Shown one piece after another: positions 38,601 to 50,732 of a stretch of 64,000 bases of DNA. The translations under genes were made by a program, and so were the position numbers. The notes below the pieces were generated by a model. The model was given only the letters and a program-made list of their open reading frames with translations, did no database searches and was not told the origin of the DNA. Source of the DNA: Coniochaeta sp. PMI_546 (taxonomy: Eukaryota; Ascomycota; Sordariomycetes; Coniochaetales; Coniochaetaceae); NCBI GenBank assembly GCA_021432605.1, contig MU271144.1, forward strand, positions 988,606 through 1,052,605. The letters run 5' to 3'. Numbering within the stretch: the stretch's first letter is position 1; each line of letters opens with the position of its first letter.

Positions 38601-39419
38601 AAACCTCTGCAATTCGACCTCATGTTCGCCAGAGCTTGGCGAGGGGCAGTTCGGCCAGGCAGGTAGTTGTGTATGCGAAAAGTGTACCACCGACGCTGCT
38701 GTTATATTCTTATCTTTGACCTCCTTGCGGCTATTGGCTGTGGTCTTAGGTCAAGCATCGGACAGCCGCAGGAGGACCAGAAAAGAAAAACTCCGGCCGA
38801 GCGGCCTCGTCATGACCATCAACTTCAAAGTAGAATGCCGTGTTCCTTTTCCGCGATCTGCCCCATCATTCCATCGTACACACCTCCCAGCCCGATGCCG
38901 TGTGTGACGAATGTGCTGCATATTCCTGAGCTTCCTTGAGACCGCTAGTTGCACGGCAAGTCCTCGAATCCTGCCGAGTGACGGAGAGTGTGCAATGTCG
39001 ATGATCTGCGCCGACAGCAGGCGAGCAACGCATGCGCGTACACACAGATATTATGGGCACGAACCCAGGAGTCTGGAAAAACAGGGTTGTTCAGGCTCTT
39101 GCAGACATGTTGCCATCGAGACGTCGGACCCGGCATGGTCTCAGCAGTCTCCGAGTCCGTCTAACTCTTAAGCATGACCGGCCTATGGATAATGCGGGCG
39201 CCCACGCGATCTGGTGCAGTCGGCTCGTGTGGAATGGCAATTCTTGGCTCTCTCCGCCCGGTCCAGATCCAGCCCTGCAAAAGCCGCTCGACAATCGGAT
39301 CTTCTCTGCTGTCTTTGTCTTTGGTATATGAAACTCACATATTTCCAAGAGCGTCCTTTCTCTCCAAGTCTTGCGCTCATCGAGCCAGGCTCCAAGAGCC
39401 TGTGTCGTACGGAAGCCCA

Positions 39420-39790
39420 GTCCATGCTGGGTCCACGGCATCTAACTCACATATGGAAGATCCAAGAGAATATCTTTTGCTGTGATCAGGTCACGCCCAT
39501 CAGCCACGAGCGAAAAGACGGGGACGTCGTCGTTGATTGCAACGTGGAATGGTGTTGAGAATACACCATCGGCGTTCACGTCCACACCAGCAGCAATAAC
39601 ACGATACGTCACATATATCTATCAGAGTCAGCTTTTTCAGTCAGGCTTACTCTCGGCAATGGTAGGCAGGCGGTCACAGACGGGTAAGATAGCTTTCTTG
39701 CCGCTCCCCAGAGCTGTCCCTCGCTCGACAAAATAGCGAACCCGAGAAACCTCACGTTTCATGTCGGCGATATCGGATAGAGGACATCGT
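39420..39790 (-). pseudogene. Possible ankyrin-repeat gene remnant
   Basis: Two adjacent minus-strand frames carry ankyrin-like text: VRYFVERGTALGSGKKA then AGVDVNADGVFSTPFHVAI, the second matching the DVNA..TP.HVA core of an ankyrin repeat. They lie in different frames, split by a segment that begins GTAAGC and ends GATAG but is only ~32 nt, too short for a normal fungal intron, and it does not restore frame. The second frame ends at GTGAGT, a good donor. It could be a decayed host gene, a gene with an unseen structure, or chance. Low confidence. Confidence 0.25.
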
Positions 39791-42700
39791 CGTATCCTGA
39801 ACAGGATGTTTTGGCGGCTAGTAGGTATGCCTTTCCACCACTCAACCCGTTTCGAGGTATGATACGAAGAAATTCCATAGGCTCGCAATACACAGCTCCA
39901 GGGTAATCTCAACAGTGCCTTTAAAGATCCCGGGTATATTTGGGTAGAATAACCGACGTGTGTGTTCAAAGAATCGAATTTGCGAACGATGACGCCTTCT
40001 GATGGTGTAGGATATCTATGGGAATGCCGGTTTGCTCGGTGATGCAAAGAGAAAGGCCCAAGAAGCGTCTGCTTCGGGAGGAACTGAGAATATATCCGTG
40101 GGTCATATCGACGATGATCACAACACAACTCCTAAGATCTATGGACGTATCATTGCCTGGATAGTCAAGTGATTCGCGAGAACCATTGGTCAGAGCAGCA
40201 ATCATATACTACGTCACAGCATCGTCCGGCACTCCGAGAACTTGCCTGTATGGCCGTTCCTGATGTGGTGTGACTCCCGGTGTGCTGTAAAGGTGAGTGA
40301 CTGGACCGTCAGTATATCATCCCAGAAGGTGGGTGCAGGATCCGAAGAGTGTGTCCGCGCCTGAGAGCTGATCTCCGGCCCTTCCCCCGTTTTGGGCCTG
40401 TCGACCAGACCGCGTGTGGAAGAGGAACAAGCTCAAATTCAGACGATGAGGCAAACATTGGAGCCCTCTCGAGAAACGACTGGGAGCATCCCAGGAGCTA
40501 GACGCATCGATTGCTAAGGAAGATGGTAGGATACGCGGGCGTATGTCGCGTCTAACGTCGTAGGCAAGTCAGCGAGAGCCCTTCGAATTGCGGAAACTCG
40601 CTCCAGGATAACTCTTTACCAATACTCAGCATGACACCAGACGCGTCTTGCGTGCCCGAATGTTCAACGGCCAAAATCAGTCTAACATCAGATACGGGAG
40701 AACACATTGGCACATACATCCCGTCCAAAGTGTGTGGCCGTGACCACGTTCCATCCCCACCGCCCGAACGTAATCGACACAGGCGGACCCCTGAAGTATT
40801 CACAAATGTTAATTTTTGAGCCTAGGGTGCAGTTTTTTCGCAAGTGATAGACCTTCCCTCAAGGCTTTGGTATGTCGACCTGGTCACAACTCGTGACGAA
40901 GGCCAATGTCTCCGAAGGAGAACGGGGCACCCTACATCATCTCAAGGAAAGCGCGTCGATTCACGGTCTCATGGTGAGGATATATTATGATGAAAACCTC
41001 TTTCCAGTGTACCGTTAGCATATCAGCTAATACCCTTGGTCAATCAGTATGCCACAAATCCTGCTTGTCGAGGTAAGCTACTGGTGACCTGGCAAGGAAC
41101 GAAGAGTCCGTTCTCGGACTGTTGTGCTGTCCTGTGAGAGATTCCGCTTGTTGAAGAGAACGCCAAGCAGCATGACCTCGCCCGTCCCAGGGTGCCGTCA
41201 ATCAACCAGAGACGCATGCTGCCGCCTGTTTTCACGCCTTCCACTCGTCCAAGCGTGTAAGCCAAATCAGGGGCACCGAGGGGCGTAAGTGGCTGGTCTC
41301 ACGGTGGTTACCTCATGGGTCGACCGCGAACGATGGCATCGACGACGCGTGCCGTTTTCGTTATTGTCGATAAATTAGCTTGCGGATCTGGCCGCTAAGT
41401 CTAGATGACCGTTTTACTTTTTGAGCTCATTGGTCTCTTAGCAGCGACGTGCCTCACTATCGTGCTGCCAATTCATGGCACCCTGTGACTAGGATGATAG
41501 CAGGATGTACACATAAGATATCGGGAACCAAGGTGGAAATTATGGTATTCTTTCGACTCGGAACCACCTTCAGCTTTTCGTATAACCCGGACTTCTCCAA
41601 AGGTTGGCAGGACCGCTTCACAGCCCTCCTGCACTTTGTCTCCCTTTCACCGATTGCTGGGTCTCGAAGCCGAGTGGTTATTGCATCTTCCTCATGGCCT
41701 TTTAACAACGTTGACTTCAACATTGATCTGCATTCTCTCACGAAGTAACGGCAGGAGTGCTTGTAGAAAGCTCAGCGTATTCGAATTAAAGAGGCAGTCT
41801 CCAGGAATTTAGGTCCCAGTCGCTTGGACCATCCTCGAATAACCTGATAGGTGTTTCTCTGCTGGTGGTAGGTACATGGGGCGGGGGGCTTGTCCGACGA
41901 TGCTCCTCGATGAGACTGAGCACCTTAACTATTTTGGTATTCTGGACGAACTTGGCAAATCAAATATGAAGGGGAGCAGCTTTAGTTCGAATGGGGAACT
42001 TCTATAGAGGCCTGAAGCGAAGCCTCTATGGACGGTCCTCGTTGGAGTAGCGACGTGGGCGCGGCCTGGTCCACCACAGTGATGGGAACGTCGTCATCCA
42101 TCCCAAACTAACTAACGCACTTGCAGCTTCAGAGTGGTAGCTTGACGCATCGAGGCTTAAAGTGCTAAGCGTCATAACACCTCGTCACAGAACCAAAAGG
42201 TGGGTCGATTCGGCAAAAGCTGCGAGAATTAGAGGACAAGGCGAAGAAGAAAGAGAAGAGGTGACGCGAGCCCCTGCGTTGACCTCAGGACAAATGGATC
42301 CGGGATGAGTGATTTGTTAAGTTGGTTCGCGCTATACCGGTATATACAACAACGTCGCACGACTTGAAAACCGTTCGCCGAACGGAAAGACAGGACACCC
42401 AAGATAGGAACGTATAGTCTGCCAAGCTAGGTCGAGCACCAGTACCAAGACATGCTAAAGAAAATGCGAGAAAAAAGTAACACCATCATGATGTGAGCTT
42501 GAGATTCGGTAAACCTCATCCCTTATTCCAGTGGGACGTGTGATTGTGAATTACTCGAAGGGGAGATGCTCATTGCAGTATCGTATGGTTTTCATGACCC
42601 CCACGCAAGCTGTGCTAACCCCGGATAGAGAGGCTAAGCCAGCCTCGGTCGTCCCGCTTCAGTCTGCTCGCGTGGAGACGACGTCATTGGGCACCGTGCC

Positions 42701-43570
42701 GCCAAGATGGGCTACAGCTGGAATAGATATCGTATACACGCGGAGGCGGCATGGCATGGCTACGTGTATTTCCACTGATCCGATCGCAAGATAAGACTAC
42801 CCGTCAGTAAAAGCTTGTACTTTAGTATTCTGCGATACGGGTCGAAGATTCTTGTCGGCTTGGACACTTAGCTATCTTCGATGCTGGGATTTGAGCTTAT
42901 AATCGCGCAAATATGCCAAGTGACGCACACAACCGCGCTCGGCGTCGAGGCAGGTATATTGTCCATGATAAGCTATGCAGCTTGACATAAGACATCGGCA
43001 CTTGGAGGTACGAAGTTGGCGTTATCAGAGCTCAGCAAACGTGTTCGTATGCGTTCGAGATGCGGTCTCAAGCCATGTCGACGATAGGGTTAGCACCAGG
43101 GAGTGTAGTAGATACCGTCCAACCTGGTCGGTGCTTGATATTCGCACTTGCGCAGAGTGCACTCAATGCAGCAACACCAGATAAATTCAAAGCAACAGAG
43201 CCGCCCTCTAGCCGTTGTCTGACACATACGTCTATTAGGACAGGGAGTCCGAGGACGGCAACGTCCAGCCTTCTTTGCGAAGGCTGCACGTAAGCTGGAA
43301 TCAAGAACCCGCTCGTAAGCCGCAAGCAAGGTGACACCTTTTGTGTATTCCGATGATATGAAAAGAGATGCCTGTAAGCGGGTATATGGTACAGTACATA
43401 CATCGGTAATGCTAGCGCTCTCGAATGACCCAAGACAAACGGTCAAATGACTTACGAAAAGAAATCCTTGATAAAATAAATGCCCCAGAAACCGTTACAC
43501 CAGCCTGCTTTTGCTTGCAAAAGAAACAACATCCAAATCTATCGAAGCCTGTGTGCCGTAGTCAAATCAC

Positions 43571-45241
43571 TCAGTCCGCCCGCGACTCATGGTCACTGGA
43601 CTGTGGTGGCTTCTCTCCCTCTAGCCTCGCCGAGGTTGGTGCAGGGTCAGGCGAGGGAGTCCTGTTCGGCATCATGTTTTGATGACCCTCAATCCCGTGT
43701 TGCGGTACTATGCGTACACCGTCCTCCTTCTGGTCTTTCTCGGCCGGTGTCCATGCAAGGTAATCACGACGAACCTAGTCTCTGTTAGAAGTGATCATTG
43801 TAGGAGATGGTGGCTGTTACATACCTCGACATAATCATAGGCAAACTCGCCATGCTGGTCGTCGTCCATGCCAAGCAGCTCAGCCTCTGAGCTCGCACGA
43901 AGGTGAAGCCCGGGAACCATGTCAATGGCCTTGGCGATAATAGCCGACATGACGAACGCGTACGCTGTGCATGCGACGAGGTAGGCGATTTGGATGTAGA
44001 GCTGCTTGTAATTGTGGTTGATAAAACCCCCGGTGATGATTCCCGTGTTGACGCCGTCAAGTCCGATGATGTAGTCCGCGCCAAAGAAAGCGTTGAAAAT
44101 GAGTCCAACCATGCCGCCAATGGCGTGTTCAGCGAACACATCGAGCGAGTCGTCGATTCTGAGCAGGAATTTGATCTTGGTGCCAAAGTTACAGCAGATG
44201 CCGGTGACAACACCAAGGATAATCGAGGCCCAAGGGGTTATGAAACCGGACGCAGGAGTCGCAGCCACGAGGCCAGAAATAGTACCGGAACACCAACCGA
44301 CCAGAGACCACTTCTTGGCCAGGCGGAAATCGAGAAGACACCAAGTCATAGCGGCTACCATGGCAGTCAAGCACGAGTTCCAGCAGGCCATTGTCGCACG
44401 CAGATTCGCACCGAAAGCAGAGCCTCCGTTGAAGCCGAGCCAGCCGAACCAGAGGAGGATTGTGCCAAGTGTGATGAGGGAGATGTTGTGAGGTCGGAAG
44501 TTGAGCATCATTTTCTCATTTCGTCGTCCCAGGACCCAGGAGTAGGCGAGGGCTGATACACCGGATCCGATTTCGACAGGGCCACCACCAGCATAGTCGA
44601 GAACTCCGTACTTGAAAGCCCAGCCGTTGATATTCCAGACCCAGCAAGCGATAGGGCAGTAGACCAGAGTAGCCCAGAAGAACGTGAAGACCATGGCTGG
44701 AATGACGCGGCCGCGTTCGGCAGTGGCTCCGACGACGAGGGCGGCGGTGACGGCGCAGAATTGCATCTGGTAGAAGGAGTAGAGGAGTTCGGGAATCAAA
44801 GGAGAGCCAGGCGATGGCTTGCCGAGCGTATTCATGAGACCAAAGTGATGTAAATCACCGATAAATCCACTCGTGCCGGTAGAGCTGAAGGCCAGTGAAT
44901 AGCCCCAGAAATACCACTGGAACACGATCACGCTGAAGGACATCATACAGACCCATATGAGCGATAGGGCCGACTTTCTGCGGGCGAGACCAGAGTAGAG
45001 GAAGGCGATGCCGGGGATCATAATCAACACCATGCACGAGGCGACAATGATGAAGGCCTGGTCACCGGATTGGTACCATTGGTTCAGGTTCTCGGTGGCT
45101 AGGAAACGAAAATAGTCAGCCTCATGGTTCTTGAGGGCGCAAACCGCAATTGAGTCATTGAGAGAATATACCAGAGTCGCCACCGGTCTCCTCGTCAGTT
45201 CCATTGAACTCGACGGGAGGTCCTATCCAGGAGTATGACAT
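43571..45241 (-). CDS. Ammonium transporter, Amt/MEP family, 515 aa
   Basis: Minus-strand exons: 45241-45172, 45098-43825, 43774-43571. The start ATG gives MSYSWIGPPVEFNGT, a common beginning in fungal Mep proteins; intron 1 (73 nt) has a GTATAT donor and intron 2 (50 nt) a GTATGT donor. The core shows QAFIIVASCMVLIMIPGIAF, LYSGLARRKSALS, YCPIACWVWN, DYAGGGPVEI and AEHAIGGMVG, giving the expected eleven helices. The C-terminal cytosolic tail (EFAYDYVEVRRDYL onwards) is hydrophilic and rich in Pro and Ser. It should move ammonium across the plasma membrane. Yeast Mep2-type proteins also act as sensors, but the paralogue cannot be assigned by eye. Fungal Amt genes are usually under nitrogen control; no convincing GATA-factor cluster was seen in the upstream DNA. 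Confidence 0.97.
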
Positions 45242-45471
45242 TGTGGCACGATGATGTCGTTGCCGACCTCGGAGGGAAGACCAATATGTGAGGAAGGGAA
45301 GGGCAAAACAAGAAGAAATCCGGGGACGGTTATATCATGAAGACGGTAAAGAGAGGTGGGACTTGGTGTCAGGTAAGGCTGCTCCCGAGTGTAACGGAAC
45401 ACAGCAGGCAGTGTCAGGTCAAGATGAGGGAATGGGGACCTGGATGAGTCGGTGGGTAGGCAGAAAGAAGA

Positions 45472-45479
45472 ATATATAA
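45472..45479 (-). promoter_or_regulatory. TATA-like element upstream of the ammonium transporter
   Basis: On minus this reads TTATATAT, about 230 bases upstream of the transporter ATG. The position is plausible for a fungal TATA box with a medium-length leader, but single short AT words are weak evidence. Confidence 0.25.
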
Positions 45480-45596
45480 AGTTTAGCTACGACAAGAGAA
45501 GAACGAGTCGTCCGGGAGTGAGGATCATATGGGGTGGAGAGGGATATATGGATCCTCCAAGGGACGAGGACTCTAAGTTGTAGTGTATACGTATAG

Positions 45597-45608
45597 TAAG
45601 GTACCTTA
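45597..45608. repeat. 12-bp palindrome TAAGGTACCTTA, copy 1
   Basis: Perfectly self-complementary and repeated exactly at 60542-60553. Both copies are intergenic. Confidence 0.9.
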
Positions 45609-47460
45609 TGATGTGGTGGGCCCCCAATTCGACCCCAGGACGGAAAGAACAGGGTCTTGCTATTGACGAACTGCAATCACTCGATTGCACGGAAGTTTCG
45701 AATCAACCTGCGTGCCAATGTCGCTCTCAGAACCCACAAGACAGTCGCCTCGTCTTCCGGTTGCACTTAGCGCGCAAATGGCGGACGGCTGGGATTCGTT
45801 GGCCGGCTTCGACCCTCCCAGGCCCTCGGGCTGGTCCAAGGGCGGGGGCTTGAAGTCCCACAGTCCTGATCCCTGACCCCCGCTAGACTAGACCTCCCAC
45901 TCTTGCAAGTGCGTGTGTGGCATGTCTCGATATGGATAGGTCCGCCGCAATTGCATGTCATCATGCGTTGTTTTGCTCATGACCGTCTTCGAGGACTTTG
46001 GGGAAAGGGACGCATTCTCTTGTGATTGCAGATGCCGAAACTGGGCTGAGGTACGTACATGGTGGCTGTCGCTCCAACCCCACATCCCCTTGGGATTCGC
46101 TAGCGAAGTTGCGCCTTCCCGCGAGCACACGACAGTTTCGTATCGTGCTGCCGCCAGGCAACCTTGGATGACAGAAAATTGCGCACCCCGTGTCGGGCAA
46201 TAGAAGGCGTCCTACCTAAGATCGTCCGGCTAGAAATGTCTGGAAGTAGACATCACTTTTGAGAAGTCCTTATGAATGAGGTCTTCTAAACCTCGCACTT
46301 CGCTCGCTATAACAAGCTTCGTCCGGACCTTTTTCGTCCAGCAACAAGCGTACAATCCCTATGCTAAACTGAAAACAAAACATCGGCCCCCGGGTCTAAA
46401 CGATCGTGCTGCAGTACGCTAACCCACTTGCTTTGCCGGGCATCCCTATACTCCAGCACTACTCCAGGCTAGCCTGAACAAGCAGTGAAGCCTTTCGCAG
46501 TAAAGCCACGGCCGCATCAGGTTTTTGTGTTGGCGAATCACCACTCTCGGTTCCTGACGACCTTTTCTCCGTGGCTGAGAAATGAGATGGTGCTCCCGAT
46601 CGTTTTCCTGCATTCCTATTCGTCCCGATCTGGCCGTTCAGCTACTGTACGTACCCCAGCTGCAGCTTTTCGGCAATGCACGAAGCGACATCAGCACGTC
46701 ACCTGAACTTCGAGAGATTTTTTTTCCTTCCCCCTTCTCATCGCTTTCGCCGACACAATCTGACCACCTCTGCATCTGAAAAGTTCGAAATGAGGTCAAT
46801 TTGAAGGTAGTTTGTAGCTCAGCGCAATTCTGATATACAGGGGCTGCTGCCAGAGCGGGATCGGAGCGAGGCAAGCTTGCTGATTCAAATGCAGCTCGAG
46901 CCTTTTCGCAGTCCTAGCTGGCCGGCTGGCGTGGGGCCTACAGTTGTTGTTACGCAACAATTTGTCCTCAGCCGGCAAAACATGAACAACCACAACTCTG
47001 TTGACCAGCCACAGCTCACGGATAGGGACACTGAACCACGAGTCTTTGCGGGAATTGGCAAGGATATTCAGCCTTCCAGCGGTCTTCTAGAAAGGCTACC
47101 ACGCCTGAAGACGTATGTTAGGCTCTTGATCGAACGACAAAGGTTATTTGTCTGCTGAATAAGGACGAAGCTTGACGAGCTGCTCTGTGTCAACACATGT
47201 GATTGAGGACTTGGACCTGAGTGTCCCAATTGCTCAAGCGATTGACAAACGGCGTCGTTTTATCTAAGATGCCCCCTGAATAGGTCCCTGTACCGGTATC
47301 CGAGGAAATAGCTGTAGTAGTTCATCGACATTATTTTCTGACTGGCCTACTGTCCCATTCACGTGGTACCTGTTCATTCATTTCGTTGTCCCATGTATCC
47401 AGCCGAAGACTGAGTGATTGACCCCTACTGCATAACTAATGGAACCATACTACGAGGCTA

Positions 47461-47661
47461 TACTGTGGTAGAGTCGCCTACTAGCATGTGTTGGATAGTA
47501 TCCAGAGTCTATGGTCGATGCCTAACGTAAAGAGGAAACATTTATGAATGCGCATGTAAACCTACCACAGTAGGTGTACTATCCTACCAGAATGAAGAAA
47601 CGCCCAAAGAGGTTAGATTATCTATTTTATGAGTTTGTTTCTCGCCTTGTGTACCACAGTA
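47461..47661. repeat. Cluster of three TACTGTGGTA words
   Basis: Forward copy at 47461-47470, inverted copies at 47563-47572 and 47652-47661. The middle one sits in a small hairpin, CCTAC-CACA-GTAGG (47561-47574). The cluster lies ~770 bases upstream of UTP18 and ~2.2 kb from the transporter start. Confidence 0.8.
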
Positions 47662-48425
47662 GATCGCCGTTTAGTGTAGGAGTGCAGGGCCTTGATGCTC
47701 CGCAAGCCGGGATCGACAAACGCCAAGAGATAGGGCCTTATCTCTGACATTTCGTCCAATCAGGAATGGCAGGATTTCCAAACAGAGATGTCAAGCATTT
47801 TCGGGCTCGGAATGAATCAACAGGGGTAAGTCTGTGGGCAATTGACAATAACGTCAATGCTTCCAACCTCGAAGAGTTGAGAGTCACTGTGGCTAGATGT
47901 CTCGTCAGGCAACCTACTGTGTAACAACCCGGAACACACAAGGAATACTCGATGGGAAGCTTGAAAGGTATCGAAAGCCTATGATGTTTGCAAATCATGA
48001 TCCTGAATCAATAGAGGCCGGTCCTCAGCCAGATGGCTTTATATTATCGGTAGGTCGACATGGACAAACTTCTCAACGAACAGGAGACCTAGCGGCTCAA
48101 TGCGGCCGTTCTCATTGCAATCCCCATCTCTGTCAACTTACCGTCGATTCACATCCGTTTGTTTTGCGAACATGACTTTCGTGACAGGTAGCTGGACGAG
48201 CCTCATGATGATCAACCTGGCCATCAGGCGCAAGGCTGAGACACTGATTGGCATGACGTTGTAAAAATTTCTAATGTGCCCCACCAGGATTTTGTGAACC
48301 AACCACAGGCTTCCCAGCACTGCAAGGCTGAGGGTAACCTAAGAAAAAAATATCCCAAATCAGTTTGTAGCAAAACTTATCGCGCCTCTCGGTCGATTCA
48401 AAAGGAAGTTCTGCCACCTGCCGCC

Positions 48426-50213
48426 ATGTCTACCAGAAGGGACACCGATGATCGTGACGACTTATCCGATGATTCCTTTGGCGGTTTTGAAAATGACGGC
48501 TCCACAAGCGGCGATGAGGACGCTGTGCAAGACAGGAACACGACGAGCTTCGCCGACAAGAATTCTGACGAGGAAGCGCTAGAGCGTCTAGTTCTGGGTA
48601 ACAAGGCGTCATTTCGCGAGCACCTTTTCAAGGACGACTTCGACACCAAGTTTGGGACCCTGACCGACACCAACGCACTTGATGTCGTGGAAAAGACACG
48701 AGGCTCCGGACTTGAGGATGTGCAAGATCATGCGTTGTTCTTTATCGATACCCCTGCACCGACTGGCGACAAACAGCAGTTGGCAGCCAGCAAAGACGAG
48801 GAACCCGTTAATGTTCCGGCTTGGGACGATAGTGACGATGAGCGTCTGACTGTATCTCTCGCCCACGTCTCACAGTTACGGAAACTCAGGATCTCCGAAA
48901 GGGAAGATGTGGTCAGTGGCACGGAGTACACGCGCAGACTGCGCCAGCAGTATCTACGACTATACCCCCACCCTACCTGGGCCCAGGAGGCTGAGGGTCG
49001 TTCAACAAACGCAAAGCGAAGGCGGCGCTCATCAGCTTCGTCGTTTACCTCCAGCTCCGGAGAAAGCGCCGGCGAGGAGGACTTCGATACATCGGCTCTT
49101 CCGCTTGAGCAGTTCCTTCGGGATGTCAACTCCTTCAATGGCGATGAAAGCAGAAAGAGAAGAAAGTTACGGCCGGAGGTTATCGACATTCAAAGGACAC
49201 GCGACATCCCAGACACGCACAAGGCAGCCGTCGGATCGCTCAGCTTCCATCCGCAATTCCCCATTCTCCTTTCATCCAGCACCTCTTCTATCCTCCACCT
49301 ACATCATATCGCGCCCACAGCCCACCCGACGCCCAACCCGTCCTTGACATCCGTCCAAGTCCAACATACCCCAGTCCGCCGCTCGGAGTTTCTATCACCC
49401 AACGGCGACGAGATTATCTTTGCGGGGCGCAGAAAGTACTTCCACAGCTGGCATCTTGCCTCTGGCACCGTCAGGAAGGTAACACGTATCCAGGGCCACA
49501 AGCTGGAGAAGAAGACCATGGAACGATTCCGCACGAGTCCTGATGGACTGCACATGGCTATCATTGCAACGGACCGCAAGGGCGGCGGCATGTTGAACAT
49601 TGTGTCGATGAGCACAATGCAGTGGGTTGCCCAGGCACGCCTGGATGCGAGGGGAGGCATTGCCGACTTCTGTTGGTGGAGCACGGGGGAGGGTATCACG
49701 ATCCTTGGCAAGGACGGCCAGGTTGCTGAGTGGAGTCTCCTGAGCAAGCGGACAGTCGGTACATGGCGGGACGCGGGATCCATAGGCGGTACGGTAATGG
49801 CGCTGGGTGGTCAAGGCGGACCGGACGGGCTAGGCGGCGACCGATGGGTGGCAATCGGCTCCAACAGCGGCATTCTGAATGTATACGACCGGAACAACCT
49901 GGTCGTAACATCTATAGAGGGAGAACTAGAGGTCAAGGAGACACCGGAGCCTCAGCGTGGATTTGAGCAGTTGACTACGCCTATCACTGTTGTCACTTTT
50001 ACGCCGGATGGACAGCTGCTGGCTTTCGGCAGCAAGCACAAAAAGGATGCGTTCAGGCTTGTTCATCTGCCTAGCTGTACAGTGTACCGCAACTGGCCGA
50101 CGGACAATACGCCGCTAGGACGTATTACGGCGGTGGCTTTCGGGCAGCAGAGCGATCTGCTGGCTGTGGGCAATGATACGGGCAAAATTCGGTTGTGGGA
50201 GATTAGGGGTTGA
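48426..50213 (+). CDS. UTP18: UTP18, U3 snoRNP / SSU processome WD40 protein, 595 aa
   Basis: Single exon. The N-terminal third is acidic and Ser-rich (DDRDDLSDDSFGG). Then comes LEQFLRDVNSFNGDESRKRRKLRPEVIDIQRTRDI (shortened key part: RPEVIDIQRTRDIP), which with HKAAVGSLSFHP marks UTP18. The C-terminal ~380 residues form a WD40 propeller, with repeat ends such as KYFHSWHL, GQVAEWSL, SGILNVYD and GKIRLWEIRG at the very C-terminus. UTP18 acts in the nucleolus in early 18S rRNA processing with the U3 snoRNP. The chosen start has a strong context (GCCGCCATG) and gives the usual short acidic beginning; the frame is open 150 bases further up, with another ATG at 48276. Confidence 0.95.
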   Translation: MSTRRDTDDRDDLSDDSFGGFENDGSTSGDEDAVQDRNTTSFADKNSDEEALERLVLGNKASFREHLFKDDFDTKFGTLTDTNALDVVEKTRGSGLEDVQDHALFFIDTPAPTGDKQQLAASKDEEPVNVPAWDDSDDERLTVSLAHVSQLRKLRISEREDVVSGTEYTRRLRQQYLRLYPHPTWAQEAEGRSTNAKRRRRSSASSFTSSSGESAGEEDFDTSALPLEQFLRDVNSFNGDESRKRRKLRPEVIDIQRTRDIPDTHKAAVGSLSFHPQFPILLSSSTSSILHLHHIAPTAHPTPNPSLTSVQVQHTPVRRSEFLSPNGDEIIFAGRRKYFHSWHLASGTVRKVTRIQGHKLEKKTMERFRTSPDGLHMAIIATDRKGGGMLNIVSMSTMQWVAQARLDARGGIADFCWWSTGEGITILGKDGQVAEWSLLSKRTVGTWRDAGSIGGTVMALGGQGGPDGLGGDRWVAIGSNSGILNVYDRNNLVVTSIEGELEVKETPEPQRGFEQLTTPITVVTFTPDGQLLAFGSKHKKDAFRLVHLPSCTVYRNWPTDNTPLGRITAVAFGQQSDLLAVGNDTGKIRLWEIRG

Positions 50214-50732
50214 TGTGTATCTCGTGGTAAAATTTCGAGCTCATGTCAAGTTTGACTCTATGGCTTCAACTATCTCGTATTGTGTCAAGCAGCTTCTGGT
50301 GTAGTCATGGCGAATATGTCAAGCATCATGACGTGAAAGTTACGAGGTACCTAGGGTGCCACTGTGTATCTGGAACGCTCCTTCCTCTGTGTTTTGATCA
50401 TCACGCAGGTGCCTGCCCTCGCTGCGACGCAGTGTCGTGGTGTGGAGCCTCTGAATGTCGCTCCTTCCTCGCTGGTTGTATGGCTATGGCTCGGGTTGAG
50501 ATTCAGGACATGAACCTGGCCTCTCGGTCCTCTTGTGACTTTGAGAGCTTTATCCTCTCCCTCTTCCCTTCTCTCCTTCGCATTCACGCATTTTCGACTC
50601 ATCACGGTCAATAGTAATACTGGCGCTATATCTATTCTATGTCGTGTCTAGTTATGCCTTCTTTTTAAAACTGTCTTACCGCCTTACCCTTTCTGTGGTA
50701 TCTCACTTTATCATCGCGGTACGTCGACCAGC
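50214..50732. other. Intergenic between two plus-strand genes
   Basis: Short gap of 0.5 kb carrying the UTP18 3' end and the promoter and leader of the coiled-coil gene. No other feature is seen. Confidence 0.5.

Larger units (their letters stand above)
29946..43570. other. Gene-poor stretch, 13.6 kb
   Basis: No complete gene could be built. Base composition is balanced, unlike AT-rich RIP-mutated repeats. Several minus-strand frames look protein-like but are broken or short: about 31.9-32.25 kb, 33.42-33.76 kb, 39.42-39.79 kb and 43.07-43.32 kb; some recall ankyrin repeats. Short palindromes and two copies of the word TACTGTGGTA (31247-31256 and, inverted, 35682-35691) also lie here. The best reading is an old, decayed or non-coding region, but a lineage-specific intron-rich gene cannot be excluded. 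Confidence 0.5.
45242..48425. other. Divergent intergenic region, 3.2 kb, between transporter and UTP18
   Basis: Holds the promoters of both flanking genes. It contains the palindrome TAAGGTACCTTA (45597-45608) and a cluster of three TACTGTGGTA copies (47461-47661). Frames are short and not protein-like. The frame of UTP18 is open upstream to 48276, but the AT-poor context GCCGCCATG at 48426 is the better start. Confidence 0.5.
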